NCBI GenBank assembly: GCA_937897665.1 | Contig: CALCPB010000938.1 | Coordinates: forward strand, 1 to 9,978 | Source: an uncultured Halomicronema sp. | GTDB lineage: Bacteria > Cyanobacteriota > Cyanobacteriia > Phormidesmidales > Phormidesmidaceae | Direction: 5' to 3' | Length of the DNA stretch: 9,978 nucleotides | In this document: positions 1 through 6,611 of the stretch, piece after piece | How positions within the stretch are numbered: position 1 is the first letter of the stretch | Layout of the letters: each line of letters begins with the position of its first letter | The notes under the pieces: model-generated | The model's database searches: none | The model's input: only the letters and a program-made list of their open reading frames with translations | Told to the model about the DNA's origin: nothing | Made by a program: the position numbers and the translations under genes

Positions 1-82
1 AGCGCATCTGGAAAGGACGGAAGTAGGAGCACAGCTCTGAAGGAACGCGCCTCTTTTCACTACAAAATCTGGAGGCGAGATT

Positions 83-253
83 ATGAGTCTACGTTATCGC
101 GGTGCGGAGTATGAACCCCGCAACAGCAACTTCAACTACACCGAAGAGGTGATTGGTCAGTATCGAGGTGCCAAGGTGACCCGTCGGGTCGTAACCAACG
201 CTCCTGAGCAACATATCGATGGTCTAACCTATCGCGGCGCTAAAGTTCGTTAG
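83..253 (+). CDS. DUF4278 family small protein (56 aa)
   Basis: This is a complete 56-residue ORF starting ATG and ending TAG, too short for a 60-aa ORF cut-off. GGAG at 71-74 lies 8 nt before the ATG, which fixes the start. The protein carries three short YRG motifs, at residues 5-7 (RYRGAEY), 27-29 (QYRGAKV) and 50-52 (TYRGAKV), ending GAKVR. Repeated YRG motifs in a short basic, tyrosine-rich protein are the hallmark of the cyanobacterial DUF4278 family (PF14105), whose function is unknown. There is no signal peptide or membrane segment. An intrinsic terminator begins about 45 nt after the stop, so the gene looks monocistronic or the last of a transcript that enters from the left. The family call rests on motif recognition, not on a search. 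Confidence 0.85.
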   Translation: MSLRYRGAEYEPRNSNFNYTEEVIGQYRGAKVTRRVVTNAPEQHIDGLTYRGAKVR

Positions 254-261
254 GTTTTTAC

Positions 262-279
262 TTGCCCTGAGAGGGGCAA
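262..279 (+). other. short hairpin before the terminator
   Basis: TTGCCC (262-267) and GGGCAA (274-279) form a perfect 6-bp stem with a 6-nt loop, just after the DUF4278 stop codon. No T-run follows, so it is not a terminator by itself. It may protect the mRNA 3' end or assist the true terminator 20 nt downstream. Confidence 0.4.
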
Positions 280-296
280 TGTTCAATAACCCTCTG

Positions 297-322
297 AAAG
301 GCACCACCGGGTGCCTTTTTTT
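297..322 (+). terminator. Rho-independent terminator of the DUF4278 gene
   Basis: GGCACC (300-305) pairs with GGTGCC (310-315) around the loop ACCG. An A-run precedes it (297-299) and seven T residues follow (316-322). The A-tract, GC stem and T-tract arrangement is a classic intrinsic terminator on the plus strand, and the flanking A/T tracts can lengthen the stem. The A-tract is too short for it to work well on the minus strand. Confidence 0.85.
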
Positions 323-641
323 GATCAGGTTACTGTTGCTGGGGCCAATTGGCAGGCGCTGACCTCACTGCTCATTTGAGCACTTGATCGCTGGGGCAGC
401 CACAACGTTAATTTAGGTGAAAACCATTTGATGGCGACTTACCTCTCCCGAAAGGGGATTTGACGCTTAACAGCCAGGGCAAAGCGCTGTTTATCCGGAT
501 CGCGCCCTCGAGTTAAAAGTGACATATTCCTTTGTCTTAATCTTTTCTTGTTAATGTGGTGGGCAGTGTCTAGACAACTTTCTGTGCTAGCTAGTGAATA
601 CGGCTAGGCAGCATAACGGTTATGAGGAGTGTCAGCAGGTT
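323..641. other. intergenic region upstream of the histidine kinase
   Basis: This stretch separates the DUF4278 terminator from the kinase start at 642. I see no ORF with coding character. It becomes AT-rich between about 510 and 560, where the Pho-box-like repeat lies. A GTG at 594 opens the kinase frame but has no ribosome binding site. No canonical -35/-10 pair could be assigned with confidence. Confidence 0.5.
525..554 (+). promoter_or_regulatory. possible Pho-box-like direct repeat
   Basis: CTTAATCT (536-543), spacer TTT, then CTTGTTAA (547-554) resembles the cyanobacterial SphR/PhoB site, which is built of 8-bp CTTAACCT-like repeats at 3-bp spacing. The first unit fits the degenerate pattern YTTAAYYW. 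The second fits only in part, as does an upstream unit in register, TATTCCTT (525-532). The site lies about 90 bp before the kinase start. It was picked by eye in AT-rich DNA and could be chance. Confidence 0.25.
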
Positions 642-2009
642 ATGAGCACAGTAACAGGGCTGTTCCTTTTCTCAGGGGCGATCGCCAGTTTTGGCTTGGG
701 CTGGGGGCTGCGAGGTGGTGCCAAGCTACGGCGGTCATCGTTGCCCCAGGCGTCGTCTGGTGAATCTAATGTTGCCGCCAAGACCGTTGTGACATCACCG
801 CTAACCGCTGTTAATGCTGCTGCCCAGGCCGAATACTGGCTCTTACAAAAGGCCCCTGTCGGATATTTAGAAGTTGATGATGAAAATCAGCTGTTATGGA
901 TCAACACCTTGGCTTGTGACATGTTAGGCATGCCGTTTCCAGCCTGTGGCGTTGAACCGACTGAGCCGAGGCTGTTATTAGAGCTGGTGCGATCGTTCGA
1001 ATTAGATCAGCTAATCGAAAATACGCGTCATGCTCAGACCCCTTGTCAAAGAGACTGGGTTCTAAATCTAGCGGCACCTGATCCGATCAACCCTGATGAA
1101 GGCGTGGTCTCGCCGCTGCGGGGGTATGGTGTGCCTCTAGCAAACCAGCGCGTTGGGATCTTTTTAGAGAATCGCCAGGAAGCCAAAACCTTGATTCAGC
1201 AGCGCGATCGCTGGACCTCTGATGTGGCCCACGAGCTGAAAACCCCGCTAACCTCAATTCGCTTGGTGGCTGAAACCTTGAGAGAACGGGTTGAGCCCGG
1301 GTCGAAAAAGTGGTTAGACCGGTTGTTAAATGAGATTTTAAGACTCAGTAATTTAGTCGAAGATCTGCTGAATCTAAGTCGACTAGAGCGCAGCGGCGGA
1401 CACGGATTGGTCTTGAAGCCCGTGGAATTGCCGCACCTCATTTTGGCCGCCTGGCAAAGTCTGGAGCCCCTGGCCGATATTAAACAAGTGCAGATTGTCT
1501 ATGAGGGGCCGGCAGATTTGATTGTGCCGGTAGATGAAGGCTTGATGTACCGAGTTTTTATCAATTTGATTGACAATGCCATCAAATACAGCCCGCGCGA
1601 AGGCACCATTTGCATCCGAGCTGGAGTTCAATCGAATTCAGTAGCCGAGGCGCCAGCTTCTCGTCTCCTGCAAATTGATGTGATTGACGATGGAACGGGT
1701 TTCAACGACAGCGACCTGCCCCACATTTTTAATCGCTTTTACCGAGCTGATGCCTCTCGCACTCGCGTGTCGGGTGGCTCGCCCGCCATCCCCCGACCGC
1801 CACAATCATCGGAAGGTCTGCGCAACAGCGGTACTGGCCTGGGATTGGCGATCGCTCAACAAATTGTGGCCGCTCACGGGGGCGATATTAAGGCGAGCAA
1901 CCATCCCGAAACAGGTGGTGGCTGGCTCACGATTAGTTTAGCCACCCAACCGCTTTCCCTCGAAGAAGCCGCGGCCACCTCGGATGCAACCGCCAAAACT
2001 TTGCGCTAG
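642..2009 (+). CDS. PAS-domain sensor histidine kinase, SphS-like
   Basis: This is a membrane-anchored two-component sensor kinase. From the ATG at 642 (455 aa) it has one hydrophobic segment near residues 5-23, a PAS-like region around 65-180, and a HisKA domain with the phosphoacceptor His197 in DVAHELKTPLTSIR. The ATPase domain follows: N-box around N308-N312 (NLIDNAIKYS), G1 DDGTGF near 349-354, F-box FNRFYR near 363-368, and G2 GTGLGLAI near 397-404. The ATP lid carries an extra Pro/Ser-rich stretch of about 17 residues. A single N-terminal membrane segment followed by PAS and kinase matches the layout known for the cyanobacterial phosphate sensor SphS (Hik7). That assignment is by resemblance, and no response regulator gene is adjacent. 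The frame also opens at a GTG at 594, but that codon lacks a Shine-Dalgarno and the first 16 residues look non-coding. GAGGAG (624-629) and AGG (637-639) precede 642, so I prefer that start. Confidence 0.85.
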   Translation: MSTVTGLFLFSGAIASFGLGWGLRGGAKLRRSSLPQASSGESNVAAKTVVTSPLTAVNAAAQAEYWLLQKAPVGYLEVDDENQLLWINTLACDMLGMPFPACGVEPTEPRLLLELVRSFELDQLIENTRHAQTPCQRDWVLNLAAPDPINPDEGVVSPLRGYGVPLANQRVGIFLENRQEAKTLIQQRDRWTSDVAHELKTPLTSIRLVAETLRERVEPGSKKWLDRLLNEILRLSNLVEDLLNLSRLERSGGHGLVLKPVELPHLILAAWQSLEPLADIKQVQIVYEGPADLIVPVDEGLMYRVFINLIDNAIKYSPREGTICIRAGVQSNSVAEAPASRLLQIDVIDDGTGFNDSDLPHIFNRFYRADASRTRVSGGSPAIPRPPQSSEGLRNSGTGLGLAIAQQIVAAHGGDIKASNHPETGGGWLTISLATQPLSLEEAAATSDATAKTLR

Positions 2010-2542
2010 TCGATGGTTCTATCTAACGGGCGATCTCCCCTCGCAAGGACAGACGATTCCTAGGGCGCATCATCGATATCACGACCTAACCGACGTCAGA
2101 TCCCAACGTTGTTCGAATCTGACTGCCACGGAAGCACTTTGCTGATGTCAGTGAGATGGCAAATTCCGGTTTTTGGGGTCGTTGCAATGTTTCTAGATGA
2201 CCACGCTGAAACATCCTGAGTCAAACCTTTGCTCGATTTTCCTGGTAAGCTTCGCCGAGGCTCACTCTACTGGCTGCTGTGGATCAGCCGGTAAGACAAC
2301 GCTGGGATCACAGCCCTTACAGCCTGAGCGGTGATGTAAATGTTTGAAGAACTTCGAACAGAAGTTTTCCCTGCTTCAAGCTGATTGGGTAGGCTGGAAC
2401 CAGGCTAGTTAGTTGAGCAGTGGCAGATTCCTTTTTTCCCGCAAGGGGGCATGCGGAAAACTCACGGTTATCAACCAGCGGCAGTCGATCGCCATTATGC
2501 GATCAGAAGTCTGCTAGCCTGTGGTGCAATTTTTCTACCATC
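2010..2542. other. gene-poor intergenic region
   Basis: About 500 bp separate the kinase stop from the preferred TPR start. I see no convincing ORF, tRNA or intrinsic terminator. The one structure noted is an imperfect hairpin at 2346-2369: GAAGAACTTC pairs with GAAGTTTTC with one bulged base, and no T-run follows. The part after 2420 is open in the TPR frame and could be N-terminal coding sequence if the GTG at 2420 is used. Confidence 0.5.
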
Positions 2543-3451
2543 GTGGCTGTATCTCAACGTCAGACATCTCAGATTTGGCATGGTCAGGCAAGGGCACTCT
2601 TTAGCGCTGGTCATTATCGTGCGGCAGTCAAACGGTACAATCGAGCCCTTGAAGTTGATCCTGAAGATGTCGACGCTTGGGTCAACCGAGGGCATGCGCT
2701 CTGTCAGCTAGAGCATTACGATTTAGCCCTAGAAAGTTTTCAACGAGCCCTTAAGCTAGCGCCTCAGCGAGCGACGGCATGGCATGGTCAAGGACTTGTG
2801 CAGGCTAAGACTTCGGATTTCGTCGCTGCGGTCGAGAGTTTTGGTCAGGCGATCGCCCTGGATGAACATAATCGCGAAGCCTGTTTCAACCGAGGCCATG
2901 CGTTGCTGCGGCTCAATCGTTTTTTAGAGGCTGCCGAGAGCTTTGATCAACTCATTCAACAGGAACCAGACAACTATCGCGCCTGGTACAACCGCGCGAT
3001 CGCGCTAGCCGCCATGCGCCGCTATCACGATGCTCTGAGCTGCCTCGATACGACGGTTTCAATTAAACCCGCCTGTCATTATGCCTGGACCTATCGGGGC
3101 GTGATGCTCAACAAGTTGCATCGCTTTCGTGATGCTTTGCTCAGTTTTGAGCAATCGCTGCACTGCCGCGCGCCCAATGCCAATGCTTGGTACGGTAAAG
3201 CGGCAACCTATGCCCTACAGGGAAAATCGCAGGCGGCAGCGAAATGGCTGCGCAATGCGATCGCCGTGAATCCGAGTCTTTACCGGGTTTTGGTCAAGAC
3301 TGATCCGAACTTCAGTCTGGTGATTAATAGTGGCGAACTGCAGACTCTTTTGCAAAGCCACCCTCGATCTGGAGAGAACGCCCAAGACTCTCTAAAATGG
3401 CGAGAGTACTCTTCTCTAGAAGATGGCTCGCACTCCTCGCTTAACGTTTGA
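2543..3451 (+). CDS. tetratricopeptide repeat protein (seven TPRs)
   Basis: This is a cytoplasmic TPR scaffold protein, expected to bind other proteins; its partner is unknown. Numbered from the GTG at 2543 (302 aa), seven uninterrupted 34-residue TPR units run from about residue 12 to 249. Most begin with an aromatic residue (WHGQ, WVNRG, WHGQ, CFNRG, WYNR, WTYRG, WYGK) and carry the usual Gly/Ala8, Ala20 and Pro32 positions. The C-terminus (DPNFSLVINSGELQTLL) is typical of cyanobacterial TPR proteins. There is no signal peptide or catalytic domain. The frame extends upstream to a GTG at 2420 (343 aa), but the added 41 residues show no TPR or other recognisable pattern. Neither start has a good Shine-Dalgarno, so the N-terminus is uncertain. 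The last 29 nt overlap the start of the helicase gene, which suggests translational coupling. Confidence 0.8.
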   Translation: MAVSQRQTSQIWHGQARALFSAGHYRAAVKRYNRALEVDPEDVDAWVNRGHALCQLEHYDLALESFQRALKLAPQRATAWHGQGLVQAKTSDFVAAVESFGQAIALDEHNREACFNRGHALLRLNRFLEAAESFDQLIQQEPDNYRAWYNRAIALAAMRRYHDALSCLDTTVSIKPACHYAWTYRGVMLNKLHRFRDALLSFEQSLHCRAPNANAWYGKAATYALQGKSQAAAKWLRNAIAVNPSLYRVLVKTDPNFSLVINSGELQTLLQSHPRSGENAQDSLKWREYSSLEDGSHSSLNV

Positions 3452-4898
3452 TCGCGGCACGTTAATTTTGCATCCCCCGCCCCGAGGTAAAGTCTGGCTT
3501 GACTTTGCTGACTGGGACGATCGCATCGAGCGGTTCCGGATTCCGGCCCACCACTATCGCCGCTTGGTCGAAGCGCTGCAGCGAGAGGGGGTCACCTTTA
3601 AAGACGAGGTGGCACAGTTTGAACCGGTAGGATTACAGCTCAACGCGCCCTATGCGCCCTATGCGCATCAGCAGGAAGCTCTAGACGCTTGGGTCGCTAA
3701 TCGCTGGCGGGGCGTTGTTGTGCTGCCAACCGCTGCCGGTAAAACCTATTTGGCTCATCTGGCGATGCAGGCCACACCGCGCAGCACCTTGATTACCGTG
3801 CCGACGTTGGATTTGATGCATCAGTGGTATGACCAGCTGCTTCAGGCGTTTCCGCAGGTAGAAGTGGGCCTATTGGGCGGCGGCTCGCGCGATCGCACGC
3901 CCCTGTTGGTCGCCACCTATGACAGCGCCGCCATTCACGCAGAGACGCTCGGTAATCAGTACGGACTCTTGATCTGCGATGAGTGTCACCATCTGCCCAG
4001 CGACTTTAATCGGGTGATTGCCGAATATTCCATCGCGCCCTACCGGTTGGGACTGACGGCTACGCCTGATCGCGCTGATGGGCGTCACGATGATTTGACC
4101 CAACTGCTCGGGCCCATCGTCTATCACAAACAGCCCCAAGACCTGGCTGGTGATACCCTTGCCCCTTACGACGTAGTGCAAATCAAGGTGGCGCTCAGCG
4201 AGGCTGAGCAGCAGCAATATCAGGCCCTAATTCAACAACGCAATGAATTTTTGCAAGAGGCTCACATCTGGCTCGGCAGCTTAGAAGGCTGGCAGCGATT
4301 TGTGCAGGCCAGTGCCCAATCGCAAGCCGGGCGACGCGCCATGCTAGCCCACCGCTCATCGCGGGCGATCGCGTTGGGCACTGAGGGTAAACTCCGTGTT
4401 TTAAGTGAGCTGTTAGAACGCCACTTTCCAGACCGATGCTTGATTTTTACCGCTGACAACGCGACGGTTTATCGCATTTCTCAAGAACTATTGATGCCGG
4501 CGATTACGCACCAGACCCCAGTCAAAGAGCGTCAGACCATTTTGGAAAAATTTCGCAGCGGTGACTACCCGACCCTCGTCGTCTCCCAAGTCTTGAACGA
4601 GGGGGTCGATGTCCCCGATGCCAAAGTGGCCATTATGCTGTCGGGTACGGGCTCTACCCGCGAATATATTCAACGCCTGGGGCGCATTCTCCGCAAGGGA
4701 TCTGGTCAGAAGCGCGCCATCCTGTACGAAGTGATTGCTGAGGAAACCAGTGAAGAAGGTATTTCTCGGCGTCGCCGCACACCGTCCGTGCGCCCTGCCC
4801 TTAAACCGGTGGAGCGATCCTCCAAGCGACAGCCGTACGACAGTGTCCAGTTACCATTGCCCCGAGCTGCTGAGGAGGCAGAGGAATGGCCAGAATGA
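3423..4898 (+). CDS. XPB/Rad25-like DEAD/DEAH-box SF2 helicase
   Basis: This is a 491-aa ATP-dependent superfamily 2 helicase or translocase of the XPB type, expected to act on DNA in repair or remodelling. An N-terminal segment (1-75, with DFADWDDR near 27-34) resembles the small damage-recognition-like domain found before the helicase core in XPB homologues. A Q-like motif lies at about 80-90. Motif I is LPTAAGKT (101-108), motif II DECH (186-189), motif III LTATP (211-215), motif IV IFTADN (341-346), motif V near 386-398 (ending NEGVDVP) and motif VI QRLGRILRK (417-425). Residues about 255-320 form an insert between the two RecA domains, where XPB has its thumb-like motif. All motor residues look intact. 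The tail (445-491) is basic, then acidic. The ATG at 3423 lies inside the TPR gene with only a weak AGAAG before it, fitting coupled translation. The DUF790/Bax1 nuclease that often pairs with prokaryotic XPB is not adjacent; tadA follows instead. Confidence 0.88.
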   Translation: MARTPRLTFDRGTLILHPPPRGKVWLDFADWDDRIERFRIPAHHYRRLVEALQREGVTFKDEVAQFEPVGLQLNAPYAPYAHQQEALDAWVANRWRGVVVLPTAAGKTYLAHLAMQATPRSTLITVPTLDLMHQWYDQLLQAFPQVEVGLLGGGSRDRTPLLVATYDSAAIHAETLGNQYGLLICDECHHLPSDFNRVIAEYSIAPYRLGLTATPDRADGRHDDLTQLLGPIVYHKQPQDLAGDTLAPYDVVQIKVALSEAEQQQYQALIQQRNEFLQEAHIWLGSLEGWQRFVQASAQSQAGRRAMLAHRSSRAIALGTEGKLRVLSELLERHFPDRCLIFTADNATVYRISQELLMPAITHQTPVKERQTILEKFRSGDYPTLVVSQVLNEGVDVPDAKVAIMLSGTGSTREYIQRLGRILRKGSGQKRAILYEVIAEETSEEGISRRRRTPSVRPALKPVERSSKRQPYDSVQLPLPRAAEEAEEWPE

Positions 4899-4968
4899 AT
4901 CGTCCAACACCTCTATATCTTGGGCCGTACGGTTGTGTTTTTATCGGTTCATGGGGCTGAGATGCTTG

Positions 4969-5466
4969 ATGTCCAAACGTGATGAAACCTACGATCGCCA
5001 TTGTCGCTGGATGCAGCGAGCCCTTGAACTGGCAACCCTGGCGGGGCAGGCGGGGGAAGTGCCGGTGGGAGCGATCGTCGTCGATGCCCGCAACCAGATG
5101 ATTGCCGAGGCCGGTAACGAGCGCGAACGCGGCCATGATCCGACGGCTCATGCCGAAGTGCTAGCCCTGCGCCAAGCCGGAGCGGCTTTGGGGCACTGGA
5201 ACCTCAAAGGCTGCACGCTCTACGTCACGCTAGAGCCCTGTGTCATGTGTGCCGGGGCGATCGCCTTGAGTCGCGTGAGTTTGCTCGTCTACGGTGCCGA
5301 TGACGTGAAAGCCGGAGCGATTCGCTCGGTGTTGAATGTACCTGATGGTGCAGCCTCTAACCATCGTCTGGCGGTGTTAAATGGCGTTTTGGCCCCCCAA
5401 TGCCGCGAGCAATTGCAGCAATGGTTTAGGCAGCGGCGGGCGGCATCGAACCCATCTGAAGACTGA
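4969..5466 (+). CDS. tadA: tRNA-specific adenosine deaminase TadA
   Basis: This enzyme deaminates adenosine to inosine at the wobble position (A34) of tRNA-Arg(ACG), using zinc; it is normally essential. From the ATG at 4969 the protein is 165 aa, the usual TadA length. The zinc and catalytic motif HAEV has His61 and the proton shuttle Glu63. The PCxxC motif is in LEPCVMCAGAI, with Cys91 and Cys94. The family signatures AGEVPVGAI, WNLKGCTLYVTLEPC and the C-terminal SNHRLAVLNGVL are all present. An in-frame ATG at 4951 would add six residues, and the frame stays open back to 4735 inside the helicase gene, but those residues are not TadA-like. GGGG at 4953-4956 is a weak ribosome binding site for 4969. 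The gene follows the helicase by 70 nt on the same strand and may be co-transcribed. Confidence 0.93.
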   Translation: MSKRDETYDRHCRWMQRALELATLAGQAGEVPVGAIVVDARNQMIAEAGNERERGHDPTAHAEVLALRQAGAALGHWNLKGCTLYVTLEPCVMCAGAIALSRVSLLVYGADDVKAGAIRSVLNVPDGAASNHRLAVLNGVLAPQCREQLQQWFRQRRAASNPSED

Positions 5467-5492
5467 TCGGTCGGTAGCTCTAATTATCTTAG

Positions 5493-5520
5493 GGTACGTC
5501 ATCGCCTCGCGTGACGTACC
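5493..5520. repeat. perfect 9-bp inverted repeat after tadA
   Basis: GGTACGTCA (5493-5501) and TGACGTACC (5512-5520) are exact reverse complements around a 10-nt loop, 26 nt after the tadA stop. The stem would be stable in RNA, but no T-run follows on either strand. It could be a bidirectional, non-canonical terminator, a 3'-end stabiliser or a protein-binding dyad. Confidence 0.6.
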
Positions 5521-5535
5521 AAAGCCAACTCTGGC

Positions 5536-5564
5536 GGTGCGTTGGGCTGTAGCTGCAACACACC
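5536..5564. repeat. GGTGCGTTG/CAACACACC dispersed-repeat-like palindrome
   Basis: GGTGCGTTG (5536-5544) pairs with CAACACACC (5556-5564) with one mismatch around an 11-nt loop, followed by TTAC. From memory this matches the short palindromes with GGTGCGTTA/TAACGCACC arms that are scattered through many cyanobacterial intergenic regions. It overlaps the next dyad, so the two cannot form together. Family membership was not checked by a search. Confidence 0.45.
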
Positions 5565-5577
5565 TTACAGCTACAGC
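5546..5577. repeat. perfect 10-bp inverted repeat overlapping the previous palindrome
   Basis: GCTGTAGCTG (5546-5555) and CAGCTACAGC (5568-5577) are exact reverse complements around a 12-nt loop. The left arm is the loop of the GGTGCGTTG palindrome, so the two hairpins are mutually exclusive. The plus strand continues ATTGTTTAA, a poor T-tract, so a terminator role for tadA is possible but weak. Confidence 0.55.
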
Positions 5578-5635
5578 ATTGTTTAATGAGAACTCTCGCC
5601 TTAATTGGCGTTCGGGCGGATAACGCGATCGCCTA

Positions 5636-5752
5636 CAAGCTTGTCTCCAAGCTGTGGTGCAAATTTTCCAACTCGTTGACCAGTTGGAGTTCGCGTTGAT
5701 ACTCCTGTCTAAGCAGCTTCACATAGCGATCGCGCTCTTCGGTCGACTGCGC
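5636..5752 (-). pseudogene. in-frame continuation of the receiver/DHp gene beyond a TAA stop
   Basis: Reading on in the same minus-strand frame after the TAA at 5755-5753 gives 39 sense codons before a TAG at 5635-5633. The translation includes STEERDRYVKLLRQEY and ELQLVNELENL, the pattern expected for the second helix of a histidine-kinase dimerization (DHp) hairpin whose first helix ends the upstream ORF. The match in frame and in fold position suggests the ancestral gene ran through to the TAG (277 codons from 6466, or 256 from 6403). The TAA may be a nonsense mutation, a sequencing error or a recoded stop. No ATPase domain follows the TAG. Confidence 0.65.
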
Positions 5753-6403
5753 TTAGCGCAACATGTGAATGGCTAAGTTCATGTTGGAGAGGGGTTCCCG
5801 GAGCTGCTTGGAGATGCGCCCCATCGAGGCCAAGCCATACATAAGTTTAGAAGCATCTGGGGGTGAAGATGCAGACCGGGCCAGTTCTGTCGGCAAAGAC
5901 GAATTGACTGGCGGCTCTGTGGGCGATTGCAGGGTTTTGAGACGCGACTCACTAGCAAGGGGCGTGAGCCCCGATGAGGGCGGTACTGGCTCGACGTTGT
6001 GGTTGTGCGAATCGGCGGCGGTAGATTTCGCCTCGATCGCATATTGGGCGCGAATTTTGTTGATGAGGGCGGCCAATCCTGGCTGAGCCACAGTCTTTTC
6101 CGTCAAATTTAGGACTAAAGGTTCGCGATCGTGGTTGAGTCTGGCCTCGAGCGAAGGCAGCAGCACAATCGGTAATCTAGTTGTTTTGAGCGATGACAGC
6201 AGATATTCAGTGGTTCTTGGATCGCCTTGTTCAGATGTATCTTCCAAAACAATGAGATCGACCTGCTTAAACGTTCTGACGTTTCTGGGATTAACCTGAC
6301 GCAGGTTTGCCGTTGTGAGTTGAACAGATTTATCGAATTTTAGAGCAACGCAAAGCCTTTCTTGCTGTAGTGAATTTTCCGCAATGATCAAAACCCGTTG
6401 CAT
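5753..6403 (-). CDS. degenerate receiver domain fused to a DHp-like helix, ending at an in-frame stop
   Basis: From the ATG at 6403 this encodes 216 aa. Residues 1-120 look like a receiver fold: MQRVLIIAEN as strand 1 and VDLIVLED as strand 3. Glu54 sits where the phosphoacceptor Asp would be and the acidic pocket is altered, so it is probably a pseudo-receiver. A Pro/Ser-rich linker covers about 125-185. Residues 188-216 (including GRISKQLREPLSNMNLAIHM) resemble DHp helix 1, but the H-box His is replaced by Lys199. Translation then meets TAA, while homologous-looking helix 2 continues in frame. The protein is therefore unlikely to be a kinase and may bind a partner or dimerise. AGGG with 7-nt spacing precedes ATG 6403; the longer GTG start at 6466 adds 21 unremarkable residues. 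No close family was recognised. Two-component-related regulation is inferred. Confidence 0.6.
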   Translation of the reverse strand: MQRVLIIAENSLQQERLCVALKFDKSVQLTTANLRQVNPRNVRTFKQVDLIVLEDTSEQGDPRTTEYLLSSLKTTRLPIVLLPSLEARLNHDREPLVLNLTEKTVAQPGLAALINKIRAQYAIEAKSTAADSHNHNVEPVPPSSGLTPLASESRLKTLQSPTEPPVNSSLPTELARSASSPPDASKLMYGLASMGRISKQLREPLSNMNLAIHMLR

Positions 6404-6596
6404 TTTAGTACCCTGGTCGATGCCCTGATGCTGCCTTTGGGAACTAATGAATCCAGTCCGTTTCACAGGAAAGTGATTTGTTCCACAAAGCTGTAGTCGC
6501 TATATATCTATTGTGTCAAAAATTGATAACGATTGATTTCGAACTCGCTTAGTGTCTGAAAATCGGCGTTGAAATATGGTCAAAATACGTCAAATA

Positions 6597-6611
6597 AGGG
6601 GTCTGACCCCT
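6597..6611. repeat. AGGGGT-CTG-ACCCCT palindrome
   Basis: AGGGGT (6597-6602) and ACCCCT (6606-6611) are perfect inverted arms with a 3-nt centre. On the minus strand the hairpin is followed by TTATTT, so it could act as a weak terminator or attenuator. The same GGGGTCAGACCCC core is, from memory, a frequent intergenic motif near REP/IS200-type elements in other bacteria. No transposase is present here. Confidence 0.5.

Larger units (their letters stand above)
5467..5632. other. convergent intergenic region rich in dyads
   Basis: This region lies between tadA (plus) and the in-frame TAG that ends the extended receiver gene (minus). It contains three overlapping or adjacent dyads, listed separately, plus a short CGCC/GGCG dyad near 5598-5611. 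I see no coding sequence with its own start. The position between convergent genes suggests two-way transcription termination or a dispersed intergenic repeat. Confidence 0.6.

Noticed and set aside
2111..2119. GTTCGAATC, resembling a tRNA T-arm
   Set aside because: The bases on either side do not pair as a T-stem, and no anticodon or acceptor stem could be found around it.
3870..4217. 115-codon minus-strand ORF inside the helicase
   Set aside because: It is antisense to conserved helicase motifs with no homology pattern, so it is a shadow frame.
4735..4968. N-terminal extension of tadA into the helicase gene
   Set aside because: The extra residues are a shadow of the helicase frame and unlike TadA; the family length fits the ATG at 4969.
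5493..5577. CRISPR-like array from the adjacent dyads
   Set aside because: The units are different palindromes, not repeated identical sequences with regular spacers, and no cas gene is present.
5381..5623. 80-codon plus-strand ORF overlapping the tadA end
   Set aside because: It is out of frame with tadA, crosses the dyad-rich intergenic region and has no ribosome binding site or recognisable protein pattern.
6597..6611. Evidence for a REP/IS200-type mobile element
   Set aside because: Only one copy of the palindrome is visible, with no transposase, so a mobile element is not supported.
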